A stretch of DNA of 64,000 nt, from NCBI GenBank assembly GCA_937922805.1, contig CALAJV010000006.1, forward strand, positions 62,001 through 126,000, read 5' to 3'. The translations under genes were made by a program, and so were the position numbers. The DNA comes from an uncultured Acidimicrobiales bacterium (lineage in GTDB: Bacteria; Actinomycetota; Acidimicrobiia; Acidimicrobiales; SZUA-35). This document shows positions 48,996 to 57,650 of this stretch, piece by piece (positions within the stretch are counted from its first letter, which is position 1; the number at the start of each line of letters is the position of its first letter). Under the pieces are notes generated by a model. The model had not been told where the DNA came from and made no database searches. It was given only the letters and a program-made list of their open reading frames with translations.

Positions 48996-50144
48996 CTAAC
49001 TACGTTGGGATATGGCCGAGACGATCGAACCGTCTACCTCAATCAAATGTTGTGCTGCCATGCGTTGAAGCTCGGCCACAACTTCAGACGGTTCAGTGCC
49101 TGATACCGCAATCAAAATGTCGATTGTTGTTGGAGCCGCCGATGCCTCGTTCAAGATCAGCTGCTGTAGCGAGCCGTGATTCGTCGCCGGGCTCGAGTTC
49201 TCGGCCAAGAGTAGCCTTTGTTGCTGATCAGCCCGGGTCTGTTTGTGAGGCTGATAGTTCAGTGCTCCAAGTACATCCATCGCATCTCGGGCCGGGGTTG
49301 CCCCTTCGATAAGTAGCCGGTTGACACCGTCTGACGCCGGACTGGCCACCGAGCCTGGAACAACAAAGACCGTCCGGTCACGGTCAAGACACTCGTCGAC
49401 GGTTAGTAAGGATCCACCGCTGTCATGCGACTCAACTACCACCACTGCCTTGCACAACGCGGCGATGAGCCTGTTTCTGGCCGGGAAGCGCCATCGTTGG
49501 GGTCGAGTACCGGCCAGCGCTTCGGTGAGCAGGAGACCCGACGTCGACACATCGGCCCATAAGCCTCGGTTGGCGCCTGGGTAGACAACATCGAGGCCAG
49601 TACCAACTACCCCGACAACCTGACCATCTCGGTCCAGACAGCCTCGGTGAGCCGCTCCGTCTATACCAAGTGCAAGACCGCTAACGACGGCCACGCCGGC
49701 ATCAGCCAGACTGGCGCCGAACTCGTAAGCTACTGCTCGCCCCACAGACGTACACCGCCTCGTTCCAACCACAGCTACCGCTGGATCGTGATCCAACAAA
49801 TCGAGCTGACCAATGTAAAACAACAGTATTGGGGGTTCAGGGTCTTCATCGAATGGCCACGCATCATCAGTCGGTGCCAATATGCGACGACCGTCCAGCG
49901 TCTGCGCCTCGACGAGACGATCAAGGTTTAGACTACGTGCGGCCTGGGCCCACTCGGTTAGTAGCCGCAAGTTCACTCCTGGCGGCGGATGGTCCGAATT
50001 TGCGGGAAACCGACCCCGACGAACCGAATCCAAGACTGCGGCTGGCTCTTGGTCTCCCAATAGCCACCGGGCACGCGCTGGCCCCAACTTTGGCAAGGCC
50101 AACAGGCCAAGCCTCGCTTTGGTGTTTTCAGACACGTGTTCCAT
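48996..50144 (-). CDS. dprA: DNA-processing protein DprA
   Basis: DprA loads RecA onto incoming single-stranded DNA in transformation. The 382 residues have an N-terminal helical part, the Rossmann-like DprA fold with VAVVGTRRCTSVG, VSGLALGIDGAAHRG, GTGLDVVYPGANRGLW and PARNRLIAALCKAVVVVESHDSGGSL, and a C-terminal winged helix (about residues 315-375). The ATG at 50144 overlaps the comM stop as TGATG; a GTG one codon earlier is possible. With comM next to it, the pair suggests DNA uptake or recombination ability, although no uptake pilus genes are in the window. Confidence 0.95.
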   Translation of the reverse strand: MEHVSENTKARLGLLALPKLGPARARWLLGDQEPAAVLDSVRRGRFPANSDHPPPGVNLRLLTEWAQAARSLNLDRLVEAQTLDGRRILAPTDDAWPFDEDPEPPILLFYIGQLDLLDHDPAVAVVGTRRCTSVGRAVAYEFGASLADAGVAVVSGLALGIDGAAHRGCLDRDGQVVGVVGTGLDVVYPGANRGLWADVSTSGLLLTEALAGTRPQRWRFPARNRLIAALCKAVVVVESHDSGGSLLTVDECLDRDRTVFVVPGSVASPASDGVNRLLIEGATPARDAMDVLGALNYQPHKQTRADQQQRLLLAENSSPATNHGSLQQLILNEASAAPTTIDILIAVSGTEPSEVVAELQRMAAQHLIEVDGSIVSAISQRS

Positions 50145-51664
50145 CACGGTGTTCCTAGAACGGATCGAGGAGTCGCTCGCAAGCCAAACGCAGCTTGAAC
50201 GGTCTCGGCTGAAAGGACCAACTCGTCACCTCGAAGATCAGCGATCGTTCGAGCTACAGTTCTCACTCGCCGCAACCCTCGACCGGTTAGTTCGCCTTTC
50301 TCTAACGCAATCCGAAGGAACTGGGTGGCGTCGGCTGACAGAGGGGCCCAACGCTCGACTTCGGAATTGCTGAGTTCAGCGTTGCACCGCACGCCCCGGG
50401 TGGCCGCTACGGCTCGGGCTCTGGCAATCCGGTCGGCCACGATCGCTGAGGTTTCCTCTTTCCCCCCTCCCAGTAGCACCGCGGGCGCAGGTGGGCGCAC
50501 CTCAACTCGCAGATCAAACCGATCGAGCAACGGGCCTGACAATCGACGGGAGTATCGGGCGCGAGCAGCGTCGCTACACCGGCACCTACCACCGGCTCCA
50601 CCTTCCCCGCATGGGCACGGATTCATAGCTGCGACCAATAAGAAATTTGCCGGCAACGTGATGGACCGAGCGGCCCTACTAATGCGAACTACCCCTTGTT
50701 CCAGAGGCTGACGAAGAGCGTCAAGAATCGGAACCGAGAACTCGCCGAGCTCATCGAGAAACAACACGCCTCCGTGAGCGCAGCTGATTTCACCCGGCCT
50801 CATGGCCGCTGTACCCCCGCCGACCATTGCCACCATGGAGGCTCCATGATGGGGCGCTCGAAACGGTGGGTGGGTTAGTAGGCCTCCCGACGGCAGAGCA
50901 AGCCCCGCCGCAGAGTGCACTCTTGTGACGCTCAAAGCTCGATCCGGCTCCAATGATGGCAATAGCCCAGCGAGCCGACTCGCAAGCATGGTCTTTCCTG
51001 CTCCCGGCGGACCGATCATCAACAAATGATGACCTCCAGCGGCAGCCACTTCTAGCGCCCACCGTGCCAATGGTTGACCTCTCACATCGGCTAGGTCTGG
51101 AGAGGAGGTTACGCAGGTTCCGGCTTCGGGCAATGCCGCTTCGAGCACCGCTGGCAAAACGTCTGCTTCACCAAGACCGACAGCTAGTTGATGAAGGTTT
51201 TCAGCCGGCCTAACGGAGCCGGGACGAACAACAGCAGCCTGTTCAGCTCCATCGCTGGGAACAAAGATTTCGGGGGCTTCAACTGCGTCGGCCAGACAGA
51301 TCATGCCAGGTACGGCCCGAACTGAGCCATCGAGGCCAAGCTCGCCCACCGCGCCGAACCGTTTCAACGATTCGATCGGAATCTGCTCGGACGCAGCCAG
51401 CAGTCCGAGAGCTATCGGCAAATCTAACGATGAACCTTGTTTCCGAACCCCTGAGGGCGCCAGGTTGATTGTGATTCGTTTTGTTGGCCACTTGAGACCG
51501 CTCGACAAGATGGCGGCCCGGACCCGGTCACGCGATTCACGACATGATGCATCGGGCAGTCCGACGAGCGTGTAGCCAGGAAGACCGTTACTGACATGCA
51601 CCTCGACAGAAACGGAACGACCATCGACCCCATGAACAACGGCCGAAGAGACGGTTGCAAGCAT
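50144..51664 (-). CDS. comM: YifB/ComM family Mg-chelatase-like AAA+ ATPase
   Basis: ComM is a hexameric helicase that aids branch migration during natural transformation. The 506 residues include the Lon-like N-terminal region (LPGYTLVGLPDASCRESRDRV), Walker A GPPGAGKTML near residue 217, GVLFLDELGEF, a Cys cluster of the type CPCGEGGAGGRCRC, and the C-terminal GRGLRRVRTVARTIADL. I choose ATG 51664, with GGAG ten bases upstream, over a TTG 24 bases earlier. The stop overlaps dprA. Confidence 0.95.
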   Translation of the reverse strand: MLATVSSAVVHGVDGRSVSVEVHVSNGLPGYTLVGLPDASCRESRDRVRAAILSSGLKWPTKRITINLAPSGVRKQGSSLDLPIALGLLAASEQIPIESLKRFGAVGELGLDGSVRAVPGMICLADAVEAPEIFVPSDGAEQAAVVRPGSVRPAENLHQLAVGLGEADVLPAVLEAALPEAGTCVTSSPDLADVRGQPLARWALEVAAAGGHHLLMIGPPGAGKTMLASRLAGLLPSLEPDRALSVTRVHSAAGLALPSGGLLTHPPFRAPHHGASMVAMVGGGTAAMRPGEISCAHGGVLFLDELGEFSVPILDALRQPLEQGVVRISRAARSITLPANFLLVAAMNPCPCGEGGAGGRCRCSDAARARYSRRLSGPLLDRFDLRVEVRPPAPAVLLGGGKEETSAIVADRIARARAVAATRGVRCNAELSNSEVERWAPLSADATQFLRIALEKGELTGRGLRRVRTVARTIADLRGDELVLSAETVQAAFGLRATPRSVLGTP

Positions 51665-51829
51665 TGTTGACTCCAACGGTTGACCCAATCAACCAGCTTT
51701 GTCCGCTGGGGTTTGGGCAATTTGATTCGTCGTCCGGAGCCGAGACAATCGCGCTATTCGATTGACCCCAACCTAGAAGAGTGCAGTGACACTCAACCAA
51801 GATCGGCGATCAAATGGCCGGTAGCCCAA

Positions 51830-52432
51830 CTAGGACTGCCGCCAAAGCAGGTGCAACGCAGGACGATCTCGATCTGATCTGTTCATCGTTCCTGAATGAA
51901 GAACATGGCCGGAGAACACAAACGCTGTTCCCATCGTGCCGGTTAACAAAATCTCACCCTCGTGATACTCAAGAGAACCGCTTGAGCGTTGAAGATCAGG
52001 GCGCCGGTGACTTCCCGGAATTAGTCGAGTCGCACCGTTGGTTGGTCCAAAATTAGCCAAGGGAACAATCGCGGTCGCAACCGTCGCCGGACCAGGCGAT
52101 GTTTGCGGTGGCGCGTCGGCATGAAGAAATTGCCACCCGAACCCTGGCTGAGGATTTCTGAAGCCGACCTCGCTACGCCGAAACTGAGTTCCGAGAATTT
52201 CGATAACTATCGAATTGAGGATGTCCCGGCCGAGGATACGTTCGACCATGCCCAATCGCTGGTCGAGCCCAACGAGGCGTTGCGTGCCAGACTCTTTGTC
52301 TCGGGGCCACTGCTCGCTTTCAGGTTGCTGCACGATCGAGCGACATTGGGCCAACAATTCAGTGACTTCCGTTGTATCGAGGAAATCGGGTATCTCGATC
52401 CAACCCACGTCGTTGTCAAACGAACGGTTCAT
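51830..52432 (-). CDS. PhyH (phytanoyl-CoA dioxygenase)-like Fe(II)/2-oxoglutarate oxygenase
   Basis: The 200-residue protein has the double-stranded beta-helix signs of PhyH-type oxygenases: the facial-triad HxD in WQFLHADAPP near residue 105, a strand with NGATRLIPGSHR, and the distal His with FSGHVLHSGTMNRSDRDR, whose Arg near residue 188 would bind 2-oxoglutarate. It should hydroxylate a small molecule or a lipid; the substrate is unknown. Upstream in-frame codons look non-coding, so ATG 52432 is chosen despite a weak ribosome binding site. It is followed by comM and preceded by a methyltransferase gene, which suggests a small tailoring cluster. Confidence 0.78.
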   Translation of the reverse strand: MNRSFDNDVGWIEIPDFLDTTEVTELLAQCRSIVQQPESEQWPRDKESGTQRLVGLDQRLGMVERILGRDILNSIVIEILGTQFRRSEVGFRNPQPGFGWQFLHADAPPQTSPGPATVATAIVPLANFGPTNGATRLIPGSHRRPDLQRSSGSLEYHEGEILLTGTMGTAFVFSGHVLHSGTMNRSDRDRPALHLLWRQS

Positions 52433-52549
52433 ATTTCGTACCGCTGGCCAACCAGAGCTCCATCTTCTAACGCTACAACAGGAGCCGTTCCTAATCGAGA
52501 CCAGGATCAGCAATCAACACGTAGCGGTCGGCAAGATCAGCAAGACCGA

Positions 52550-53533
52550 CTAGTAGGCGCTATTGATTAGCAGCGCTTGTTGGCTATACGGAACCCGACA
52601 AATGTGCAGACCGTAGTTCTGCTCGAAGTACTGATCAAACAATGCTGGCTTCGACGCCAGATGCCCATAGTTGTCGAGCAAAATGATTCCACCCGGAACC
52701 AAACCGGGAACAATTGAGTCAAGAATGGGCCGCTGATATCCCATGTCGTAGTGAACGAAGCAGAACTTGTTGCCACTTAGCGCCTTGACCGTCTCGCGAA
52801 TATCGCCAACCAAGAATTCGGTCTTGTGATAAAAGCTGAAGTTTCTCTCCAGTTCATCAATGCACATTATTCCCTTCGGATGCTTTGCTTCGTGGTCCTC
52901 GAAAAAGTCAAGCAGGTACAGTGACTTGTCGCTGTTGGCCTTAGCTAATGTCTTAGCCAAATACTGAGCGCTGCCGCCTTGCCAGACTCCGATCTCGGCA
53001 ACTGCACCCTCCAGGTGAATCGTCGACTGCAGTAGTTCGAGTAGAAAGACAATGTTCGTCCGGCTCATCATCGACGACTCGGCAGCCGAGGTTCGAGTAT
53101 CTTCCCCGGCGAAAAGATCTCGATAGAACGGCAGGTGATCTTCCGGCGAAATAACCCGGCCAGAACGGCCAGCGTAATTTGGAGCCATTCGGATGGGAAC
53201 GCTCCGATAAGGGCCGGCTTCAATAATCGACACAGCCGAATAGAGGTAGTCGTATTCGGTCATAACAAACAAGTCGATGTGGCCCTCAAGCTCCGCAACC
53301 ACCTCGATACCCCGAAACGATATTCCTTGGTAGAGCGGATCAGGGTCGAGAACGACTGCAATTTGATCTGGGAACAAATTGATCAGGTGCTTGGCGTAGT
53401 CATTGAAGCCGACCAAGGCGACCGCACTTTGAGCTGGGGTCACGAAGCTTACAAGATGGCGGAGCGTTTCTCTTTTAACACCACCGACTTCGAGCGTGGC
53501 GTTGAGGTACTGATCGGAGGTCATTGCTTGCAT
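52550..53533 (-). CDS. TylF-like class I methyltransferase with N-terminal Rossmann-like domain
   Basis: The C-terminal half (from about residue 145) is a SAM methyltransferase of the TylF/macrocin O-methyltransferase type: AEIGVWQGGSAQYLAKTL near residue 182, LLDFFEDHE, FVGDI-like LVGDIRETV, FVHYDMGYQRPILDSIVPGLVPGGIILLDNYGH. In TylF-like enzymes the metal is held by D...DD; here the last pair reads DN. The first half (about residues 20-130) looks like a separate Rossmann-like domain (VALVGFNDYAKHLINLFPDQ, VVLDPDPLYQGISFRGIEVV), similar in feel to sugar- or nucleotide-binding modules. Product is uncertain; sugar or glycan O-methylation is a fair guess. AAAGGG lies nine bases ahead of the chosen ATG 53533. 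Confidence 0.75.
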   Translation of the reverse strand: MQAMTSDQYLNATLEVGGVKRETLRHLVSFVTPAQSAVALVGFNDYAKHLINLFPDQIAVVLDPDPLYQGISFRGIEVVAELEGHIDLFVMTEYDYLYSAVSIIEAGPYRSVPIRMAPNYAGRSGRVISPEDHLPFYRDLFAGEDTRTSAAESSMMSRTNIVFLLELLQSTIHLEGAVAEIGVWQGGSAQYLAKTLAKANSDKSLYLLDFFEDHEAKHPKGIMCIDELERNFSFYHKTEFLVGDIRETVKALSGNKFCFVHYDMGYQRPILDSIVPGLVPGGIILLDNYGHLASKPALFDQYFEQNYGLHICRVPYSQQALLINSAY

Positions 53534-53671
53534 GCGAGGAGACCCTTTCAAGCGGCGGAAAACCGAAGAATACTCGCGCCTGACCGCTCAGAAATTCATG
53601 CTCAACCAACACCAATCATTGACATCGAGACAATGGGCTAGAACGGTGAATCGGGATCTATCGAGCAGGGT

Positions 53672-54103
53672 CTATAAGCCTTCTCGGGTGTAGCGAACGA
53701 CCGCCTCGATCTCGCTTTCAGTCAAAGAATCTTTGAACGCAGCCATCTGGTTCTTACCGTTTGTGACTACGTCGATTTGGTCGTCGATATCAGGATACTT
53801 TTTCGTCACTTCGCCGTCATTCAGTTTGGTTCCGAGTCCTCCAGCGCCGGTGGCCCCGTGACAGCTCACGCACCGAGCCACGTAGATATCTCGGCCTTGC
53901 TGAAGCACCGGATCGTCAGAAACAAGCTCTGGGACATCGTCAACACATCCGGCCATAATGAAACCAGCGAAACAAAAAGCGGCAAGTAGCCCAGCAAGTC
54001 GACCGTTCGCTTGGGGCCTAATGAGGCCGGTGAGCTGTGATATCAAGCTTTTGGTGTCTGCTGGACTGCCCAAATGGTTCTCTCGAACGAATTGTGACGC
54101 CAT
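53672..54103 (-). CDS. Lipoprotein-like monoheme cytochrome c
   Basis: The 143-residue protein has a cytoplasmic N-terminus of about 35 residues, a hydrophobic segment (LAGLLAAFCFAGFIMAG) ending at Cys53 in a lipobox-like position, and a small cytochrome c domain with the heme motif CVSCH (Cys78, Cys81, His82) and axial Met120 in GKNQMAAF. It is a short class I cytochrome c that carries electrons outside the membrane, possibly to a terminal oxidase. The N-terminal 35 residues before the hydrophobic core are long for a signal peptide, so it may stay anchored as a type II membrane protein. AGGAG precedes the ATG. It is divergent from the 36-residue ORF by nine bases. Confidence 0.88.
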   Translation of the reverse strand: MASQFVRENHLGSPADTKSLISQLTGLIRPQANGRLAGLLAAFCFAGFIMAGCVDDVPELVSDDPVLQQGRDIYVARCVSCHGATGAGGLGTKLNDGEVTKKYPDIDDQIDVVTNGKNQMAAFKDSLTESEIEAVVRYTREGL

Positions 54104-54112
54104 ACTGCTCCT

Positions 54113-54223
54113 GTGGGATTAGATCCGTCACGCAAGCATAGGTCGTCAACGTTCGACTATTTCTTTGTCGCTGCCGCATTCCTAGTGGTTATTGGTCTCC
54201 TTGTCTGGGCGTTTGCCGGTTAA
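54113..54223 (+). CDS. 36-residue single-pass membrane peptide
   Basis: Starting with GTG at 54113, the peptide has a basic N-terminus (SRKHRSS) followed by TFDYFFVAAAFLVVIG, a run of hydrophobic residues through to VWAFAG at the C-terminus. This is the shape of a small inner-membrane protein with a cytoplasmic positively charged end. The stop is three bases before the ATG of the zinc-ribbon-like gene, which lacks its own ribosome binding site, so translation of the two is probably coupled. It has no ribosome binding site of its own and may be read from a leaderless mRNA. Coding status is inferred from composition and spacing only. Confidence 0.55.
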   Translation: MGLDPSRKHRSSTFDYFFVAAAFLVVIGLLVWAFAG

Positions 54224-54226
54224 ACC

Positions 54227-54562
54227 ATGCCCGCCAGGAAGAGATCTAACCAAAAAACAACGTCGGCCGAGAGTCGACCGACGAAGGGGCGATCGGCAAA
54301 AGGCAAGGTCGCAAAGAAACGACCGAAAAAGGGTCCAATCGGGTCAGCCGGCGTCCATTTTGTACCCGACCCTTCTGACGCTGACGATACCGAGACACGA
54401 TTCGTTCAGCCATACGAGGCAACTAAGTCCTACGTCTGCCCCGGTTGCAATCGAGAAATTCCAAATGGAATGGGACATCTCGTGGCTGTGCCAGCCAGCG
54501 CCCCCGATCTCCGTCGGCATTGGCACCGAGGGTGTTGGACCAACCGGAAAACCCGACGGTAA
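54227..54562 (+). CDS. Small zinc-ribbon-like protein of an actinobacterial family
   Basis: The 111-residue protein has a strongly basic, disordered first third (Lys/Arg-rich, about residues 1-37), an acidic joint (PDPSDADD) and a compact C-terminal module with CPGCNREIPNGMGHLV (Cys71, Cys74), RRHWHRGCW (His98, His100, Cys103). The four to six Cys and His residues should bind one zinc. Streptomyces and relatives encode similar proteins, often misnamed ATP/GTP-binding protein; I know no function. The Lys/Arg region suggests binding to nucleic acid or the ribosome, which is inference. It follows the membrane peptide by three bases and converges on psuG with 16 bases between stops. Confidence 0.8.
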   Translation: MPARKRSNQKTTSAESRPTKGRSAKGKVAKKRPKKGPIGSAGVHFVPDPSDADDTETRFVQPYEATKSYVCPGCNREIPNGMGHLVAVPASAPDLRRHWHRGCWTNRKTRR

Positions 54563-54578
54563 CAATCACTCTCTCGTG

Positions 54579-55487
54579 CTAGTCGATTTCTGTTAGCTGG
54601 CGAGCCAAATCAGCGGCCAGCCGACAGTTGTTTTCGAGCAAAGCCAAATTAGCTGGGACCGATTGGCCAGCGCTAGCCTCAGCTATTGCTCCTAGGACGA
54701 ACGGGGTAACCTCGGGACCAGACAAACCTTGCTCGGCTACTTGATTTAGTGCCTGGGTCAGTGCCTCGTCGTGGACGTGCTGATCCAACGCATGGTCAAC
54801 CGGAACTGGGTTTGCCACCAGAATTCCCCGGCCAAATCCGAGCTGAGTTTGAACCACAGCAGCCAAGCTCGAAAGTTCAGAGATGGAGTGTTGAATAGCG
54901 ATCCCTGAACTACGAGCAGTAAAAGCCGGGAACGTGTCGGTGTTCCAACCGACGACGGGAGCGCCAAGAGTTTCCAGCCGTTCAAGGGTGGCGGGCAGAT
55001 CGAGGAATGACTTGGCTCCGGCCGACACGGTCGCAACCTTATGACGAGCGATCGCTCCAAGGTCGGCGCTTTCATCGGCGGTGTGAACATACCCTCGATG
55101 CACTCCCCCGATGCCGCCAGTCGCAAACACTGATACTCCACTAGCAGCGGCGATAGCTAACGATGCTGAAACTGTAGTAACGCCGACCGGCCATCGTTGG
55201 CCGACAGCGATTGGCAAATCTCGTTCTGCCGCTTTAGCGCTGGAGCTAAAGATCCGGTCGATCAACGACGGTTCGATCCCACACCAAAGCTCGCCTTCGA
55301 TCACAGCCGTTACTGCCGCCACCGCGCCCTGTTGGGTAATTGCGGCCACGCTCCGGTCCAGTGCGTTGCGGTTTTGTGGAGCCGGTAGCCCGAGCGTTGA
55401 ATAGACAGTTGATTCCAAGGCCACAATAGGTGTGCCGTCGGCGATGGCCGATGCAACCTCATCGCTATGCCGTACCGAAACACCCAT
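54579..55487 (-). CDS. psuG: Pseudouridine-5'-phosphate glycosidase, divergent
   Basis: PsuG cleaves pseudouridine 5'-phosphate to uracil and ribose 5-phosphate. The 302 residues show the family landmarks PIVALESTVYS (Glu25), FATGGIGGVHRG, VSAGAKSFLDL (Lys149, matching the Schiff-base Lys166 of E. coli) and LVANPVP. At the site matching E. coli Lys93 (KVGL) this protein has Trp68 (LWCGI), and the segment before ATTV is shortened. These changes could alter phosphate binding. The kinase PsuK, usually adjacent, is absent here. ATG 55487 has AGGGG nine bases upstream; in-frame sequence before it is not coding-like. Confidence 0.88.
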   Translation of the reverse strand: MGVSVRHSDEVASAIADGTPIVALESTVYSTLGLPAPQNRNALDRSVAAITQQGAVAAVTAVIEGELWCGIEPSLIDRIFSSSAKAAERDLPIAVGQRWPVGVTTVSASLAIAAASGVSVFATGGIGGVHRGYVHTADESADLGAIARHKVATVSAGAKSFLDLPATLERLETLGAPVVGWNTDTFPAFTARSSGIAIQHSISELSSLAAVVQTQLGFGRGILVANPVPVDHALDQHVHDEALTQALNQVAEQGLSGPEVTPFVLGAIAEASAGQSVPANLALLENNCRLAADLARQLTEID

Positions 55488-55554
55488 TGCCAACCCCTCT
55501 GTTGATCGTTGCGTTGAAGAAATCGGAGCGTGTCCTGACCATAGCCACCCTTGA

Positions 55555-55932
55555 TCAGAAGCACGACTCATAGACAGTGACCTCTCCAGTACCATCGACG
55601 GTGGCCACATCGAATCGAAGCTCGCCGAACGCACTAGCGGCCTCGGCCAACCATTGAAGAGCTACCGAACGGACTTTCTGCTGTTTTTGCCAACCGACGG
55701 CCTCGGCCGCTGATCCGTATTGATTCGAGATCCGGGTCTTTACTTCGACAAAAACCACGGTTGAGCGGCGGGCAACAATCAGGTCGATCTCGCCGTCTCG
55801 GCAGCGCCAGTTGCGTTCGAGAACTTTGAAGCCTAGTGACGCGTAACGCTCGGCGGCCAAATTCTCGCCCCAGCGGCCGAAATCCTTGTTCGACCATCCG
55901 GGCGGCCTTGCCGGTATTGCTCCGCTGGACAT
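55555..55932 (-). CDS. yraN: UPF0102 protein YraN, endonuclease-like
   Basis: This 125-residue protein belongs to the YraN/UPF0102 family with a PD-(D/E)xK nuclease-like fold. Seen: GRWGENLAAERYASLGFKVLERNWRCRDGEIDLI, then VVFVEVKTRI, which supply the E-x-D and E-x-K residues, and YGSAAEAVGWQKQQKVRSVA. The gene lies near comM/dprA in many bacteria, where the family is thought to act in recombination; activity is untested. It is 67 bases upstream of psuG. Confidence 0.93.
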   Translation of the reverse strand: MSSGAIPARPPGWSNKDFGRWGENLAAERYASLGFKVLERNWRCRDGEIDLIVARRSTVVFVEVKTRISNQYGSAAEAVGWQKQQKVRSVALQWLAEAASAFGELRFDVATVDGTGEVTVYESCF

Positions 55933-56003
55933 CCGATGCCCTCCACCGTTGGCGCCGATCGGGCACCAACGTTCGCTTTGTTCGAAGAACTACAGAACCG
56001 TTA

Positions 56004-56291
56004 CTAGAGCTCGCGCTCGGGTAGCTCCTCGATTGTTATTCCCTTGGTGGTGGTGATGTTCACCTTGGCCACAAACCGAGACTGCCGATAAACGTCCCAT
56101 ACCCAGGCGTCGGTCAACTCGTACTCTATGAAATCGTCGTCGGCAGACGAGAGTTTGGAAATTTTGTTGGCTAAGTAGGAACGACGCTCGGTCTCGATGA
56201 CGTAGCGGAACATTCCAACCACATCCCGGTACTCGCGGTAGAGAGCAAGCTCGTTTTCGGCTTCGTACCGCTCGAGATCTTCGCTACTCAC
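56004..56291 (-). CDS. DUF2469 family protein (Rv2901c-like)
   Basis: The 95-residue protein matches the actinobacterial DUF2469 family: SSEDLERYEAENELALYREY at the start, YVIETERRSYLAN, and ELTDAWVWDVYRQSRFV with a C-terminal VNITTTKGITIEEL. The family is found only in actinobacteria and always near rplS; its function is unknown. Start is GTG. It follows rplS by 19 bases. Confidence 0.92.
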   Translation of the reverse strand: MSSEDLERYEAENELALYREYRDVVGMFRYVIETERRSYLANKISKLSSADDDFIEYELTDAWVWDVYRQSRFVAKVNITTTKGITIEELPEREL

Positions 56292-56310
56292 GTACCCGGC
56301 CTACTAGTGA

Positions 56311-56658
56311 CTAGTTGTCGCGCTTCTCTTTGATCTTGGCTGCCTTGCCAACTCGATCGCGCAGGTAGTAGAGCTTTGCTCGACGAACATCGCCTCGGCT
56401 TACTCGCTCGATCTTTTCGATCACTGGAGAATGGAGCGGGAAGATTCTTTCTACCCCAACACCGAAGCTGAGTTTGCGGACCGTGAACGATTCGCGGAGG
56501 CCTTCGCCTCGACGTGCAATTACAACACCTTGAAAGATCTGGACACGTTCTCGGTTGCCCTCGATGACCTTTACGTGAACCTTGACATTGTCGCCAGCAT
56601 CGAAGTCTGGGATGTCGTCTCGAAGCTGGTCTTGCTCCACTAGATCTGTCAGGTTCAT
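56311..56658 (-). CDS. rplS: 50S ribosomal protein L19
   Basis: L19 sits at the interface of the two subunits. From ATG 56658 the protein has the standard 115 residues: [58 protein letters not shown] and [19 protein letters not shown]. An earlier in-frame start would add 31 residues without family match. GAGAGAG precedes the ATG. The 248 bases upstream contain TGTGGTGACCACA (56740-56752), an inverted repeat, and a TTGACA on the minus strand without a matching -10. Confidence 0.96.
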   Translation of the reverse strand: MNLTDLVEQDQLRDDIPDFDAGDNVKVHVKVIEGNRERVQIFQGVVIARRGEGLRESFTVRKLSFGVGVERIFPLHSPVIEKIERVSRGDVRRAKLYYLRDRVGKAAKIKEKRDN

Positions 56659-56906
56659 AGCTCTCTCGCTTCGATCGGTCCCGCGACGGAGACTCTTTTT
56701 CAGTACATCTGCTTCACTTAGCCAGGCACCAAGGTTCAATGTGGTGACCACACAGTTTGCACTACGCCTGTTTGGCTAACTCGGCTTGTCAAGCCTAACG
56801 GTGGACAAGAGAAAGTCACACCTATATGGGCCTACGGTTACATAATCGCCGAGCGGATCAACAAAGACATTTTTGGTTGATTTAGCCCCAATTTCGGTTT
56901 CGATCG

Positions 56907-57629
56907 CTAATTGAGGCCAAATTCAGCCAAAAGCTGGACATCTTCGTCGCTTAGGCCGCCGCGGGCTGCAATTAGGTCGAGCCGGACCGCCCTTGTTTTG
57001 GCCAGTGATTGAGCCATTCGCCAGCGGCGGACTTTTTCGTGATCGCCCGACAACAACACGTCTGGGACGTCCAAGCCCCGATAGCTAGCGGGCCTCGTGT
57101 ACTGCGGATACTCGAGCAAGCCATCGCCAAATGACTCATCGACCATTGATGACTCGTTACCAAGCACGCCCGGAACTAGTCGTCCAACGGCCTCAATTAC
57201 CGCCGCAGCCGCCACCTCGCCGCCGGCAAGTACGAAATCCCCAACCGACACCTCTTCGTCTACCAGTTCGGTTCGAACCCGCTCATCTACACCTTCGAAG
57301 CGGCCACAGAGCATCGTGAATCCGTTACTCTGAGCAAGCTCTGAAGCCCGACTCTGATCGAACGGACGACCAGTCGGAGTCAAATAAATCAATGGACGGG
57401 GCGGATCGACTTGCTCAACGGTTTCGAAAATGGGCTCAGGTTTCATCACCATTCCCGCACCTCCACCAAAGGGGCTGTCGTCAACAGTCCGATGGGGGTC
57501 AGTTGCCGCGTCCCGAATGTTGTGAGTGCGAATATCAAGCAAGTTTGACCGACAGGCCCGCCCGATAAGGCTTACCGATGTGAAGCTCTCAATTACTTCG
57601 GGGTACAGGGTCAGAACGTCGATTCGCAT
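56907..57629 (-). CDS. trmD: tRNA (guanine-N1-)-methyltransferase
   Basis: TrmD methylates G37 of tRNAs to prevent frameshifting. The 240 residues show the SPOUT fold: RIDVLTLYPEVIESF, DDSPFGGGAGMVMKPEPIFE, YLTPTGRPFDQ, LCGRFEGVDERV and SVGDFVLAGGEVAA. The length is typical. It lies 21 bases after rimM, the usual rpsP-rimM-trmD-rplS order. Confidence 0.96.
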   Translation of the reverse strand: MRIDVLTLYPEVIESFTSVSLIGRACRSNLLDIRTHNIRDAATDPHRTVDDSPFGGGAGMVMKPEPIFETVEQVDPPRPLIYLTPTGRPFDQSRASELAQSNGFTMLCGRFEGVDERVRTELVDEEVSVGDFVLAGGEVAAAAVIEAVGRLVPGVLGNESSMVDESFGDGLLEYPQYTRPASYRGLDVPDVLLSGDHEKVRRWRMAQSLAKTRAVRLDLIAARGGLSDEDVQLLAEFGLN

Positions 57630-57650
57630 ATTCGCACCGAGCTCTCCTGG

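Noticed and set aside
56740-56752. TGTGGTGACCACA inverted repeat upstream of rplS as a regulator operator
   Set aside because: Short and single copy; it lies in the rplS leader but nothing else supports binding. It is noted in the rplS entry only.
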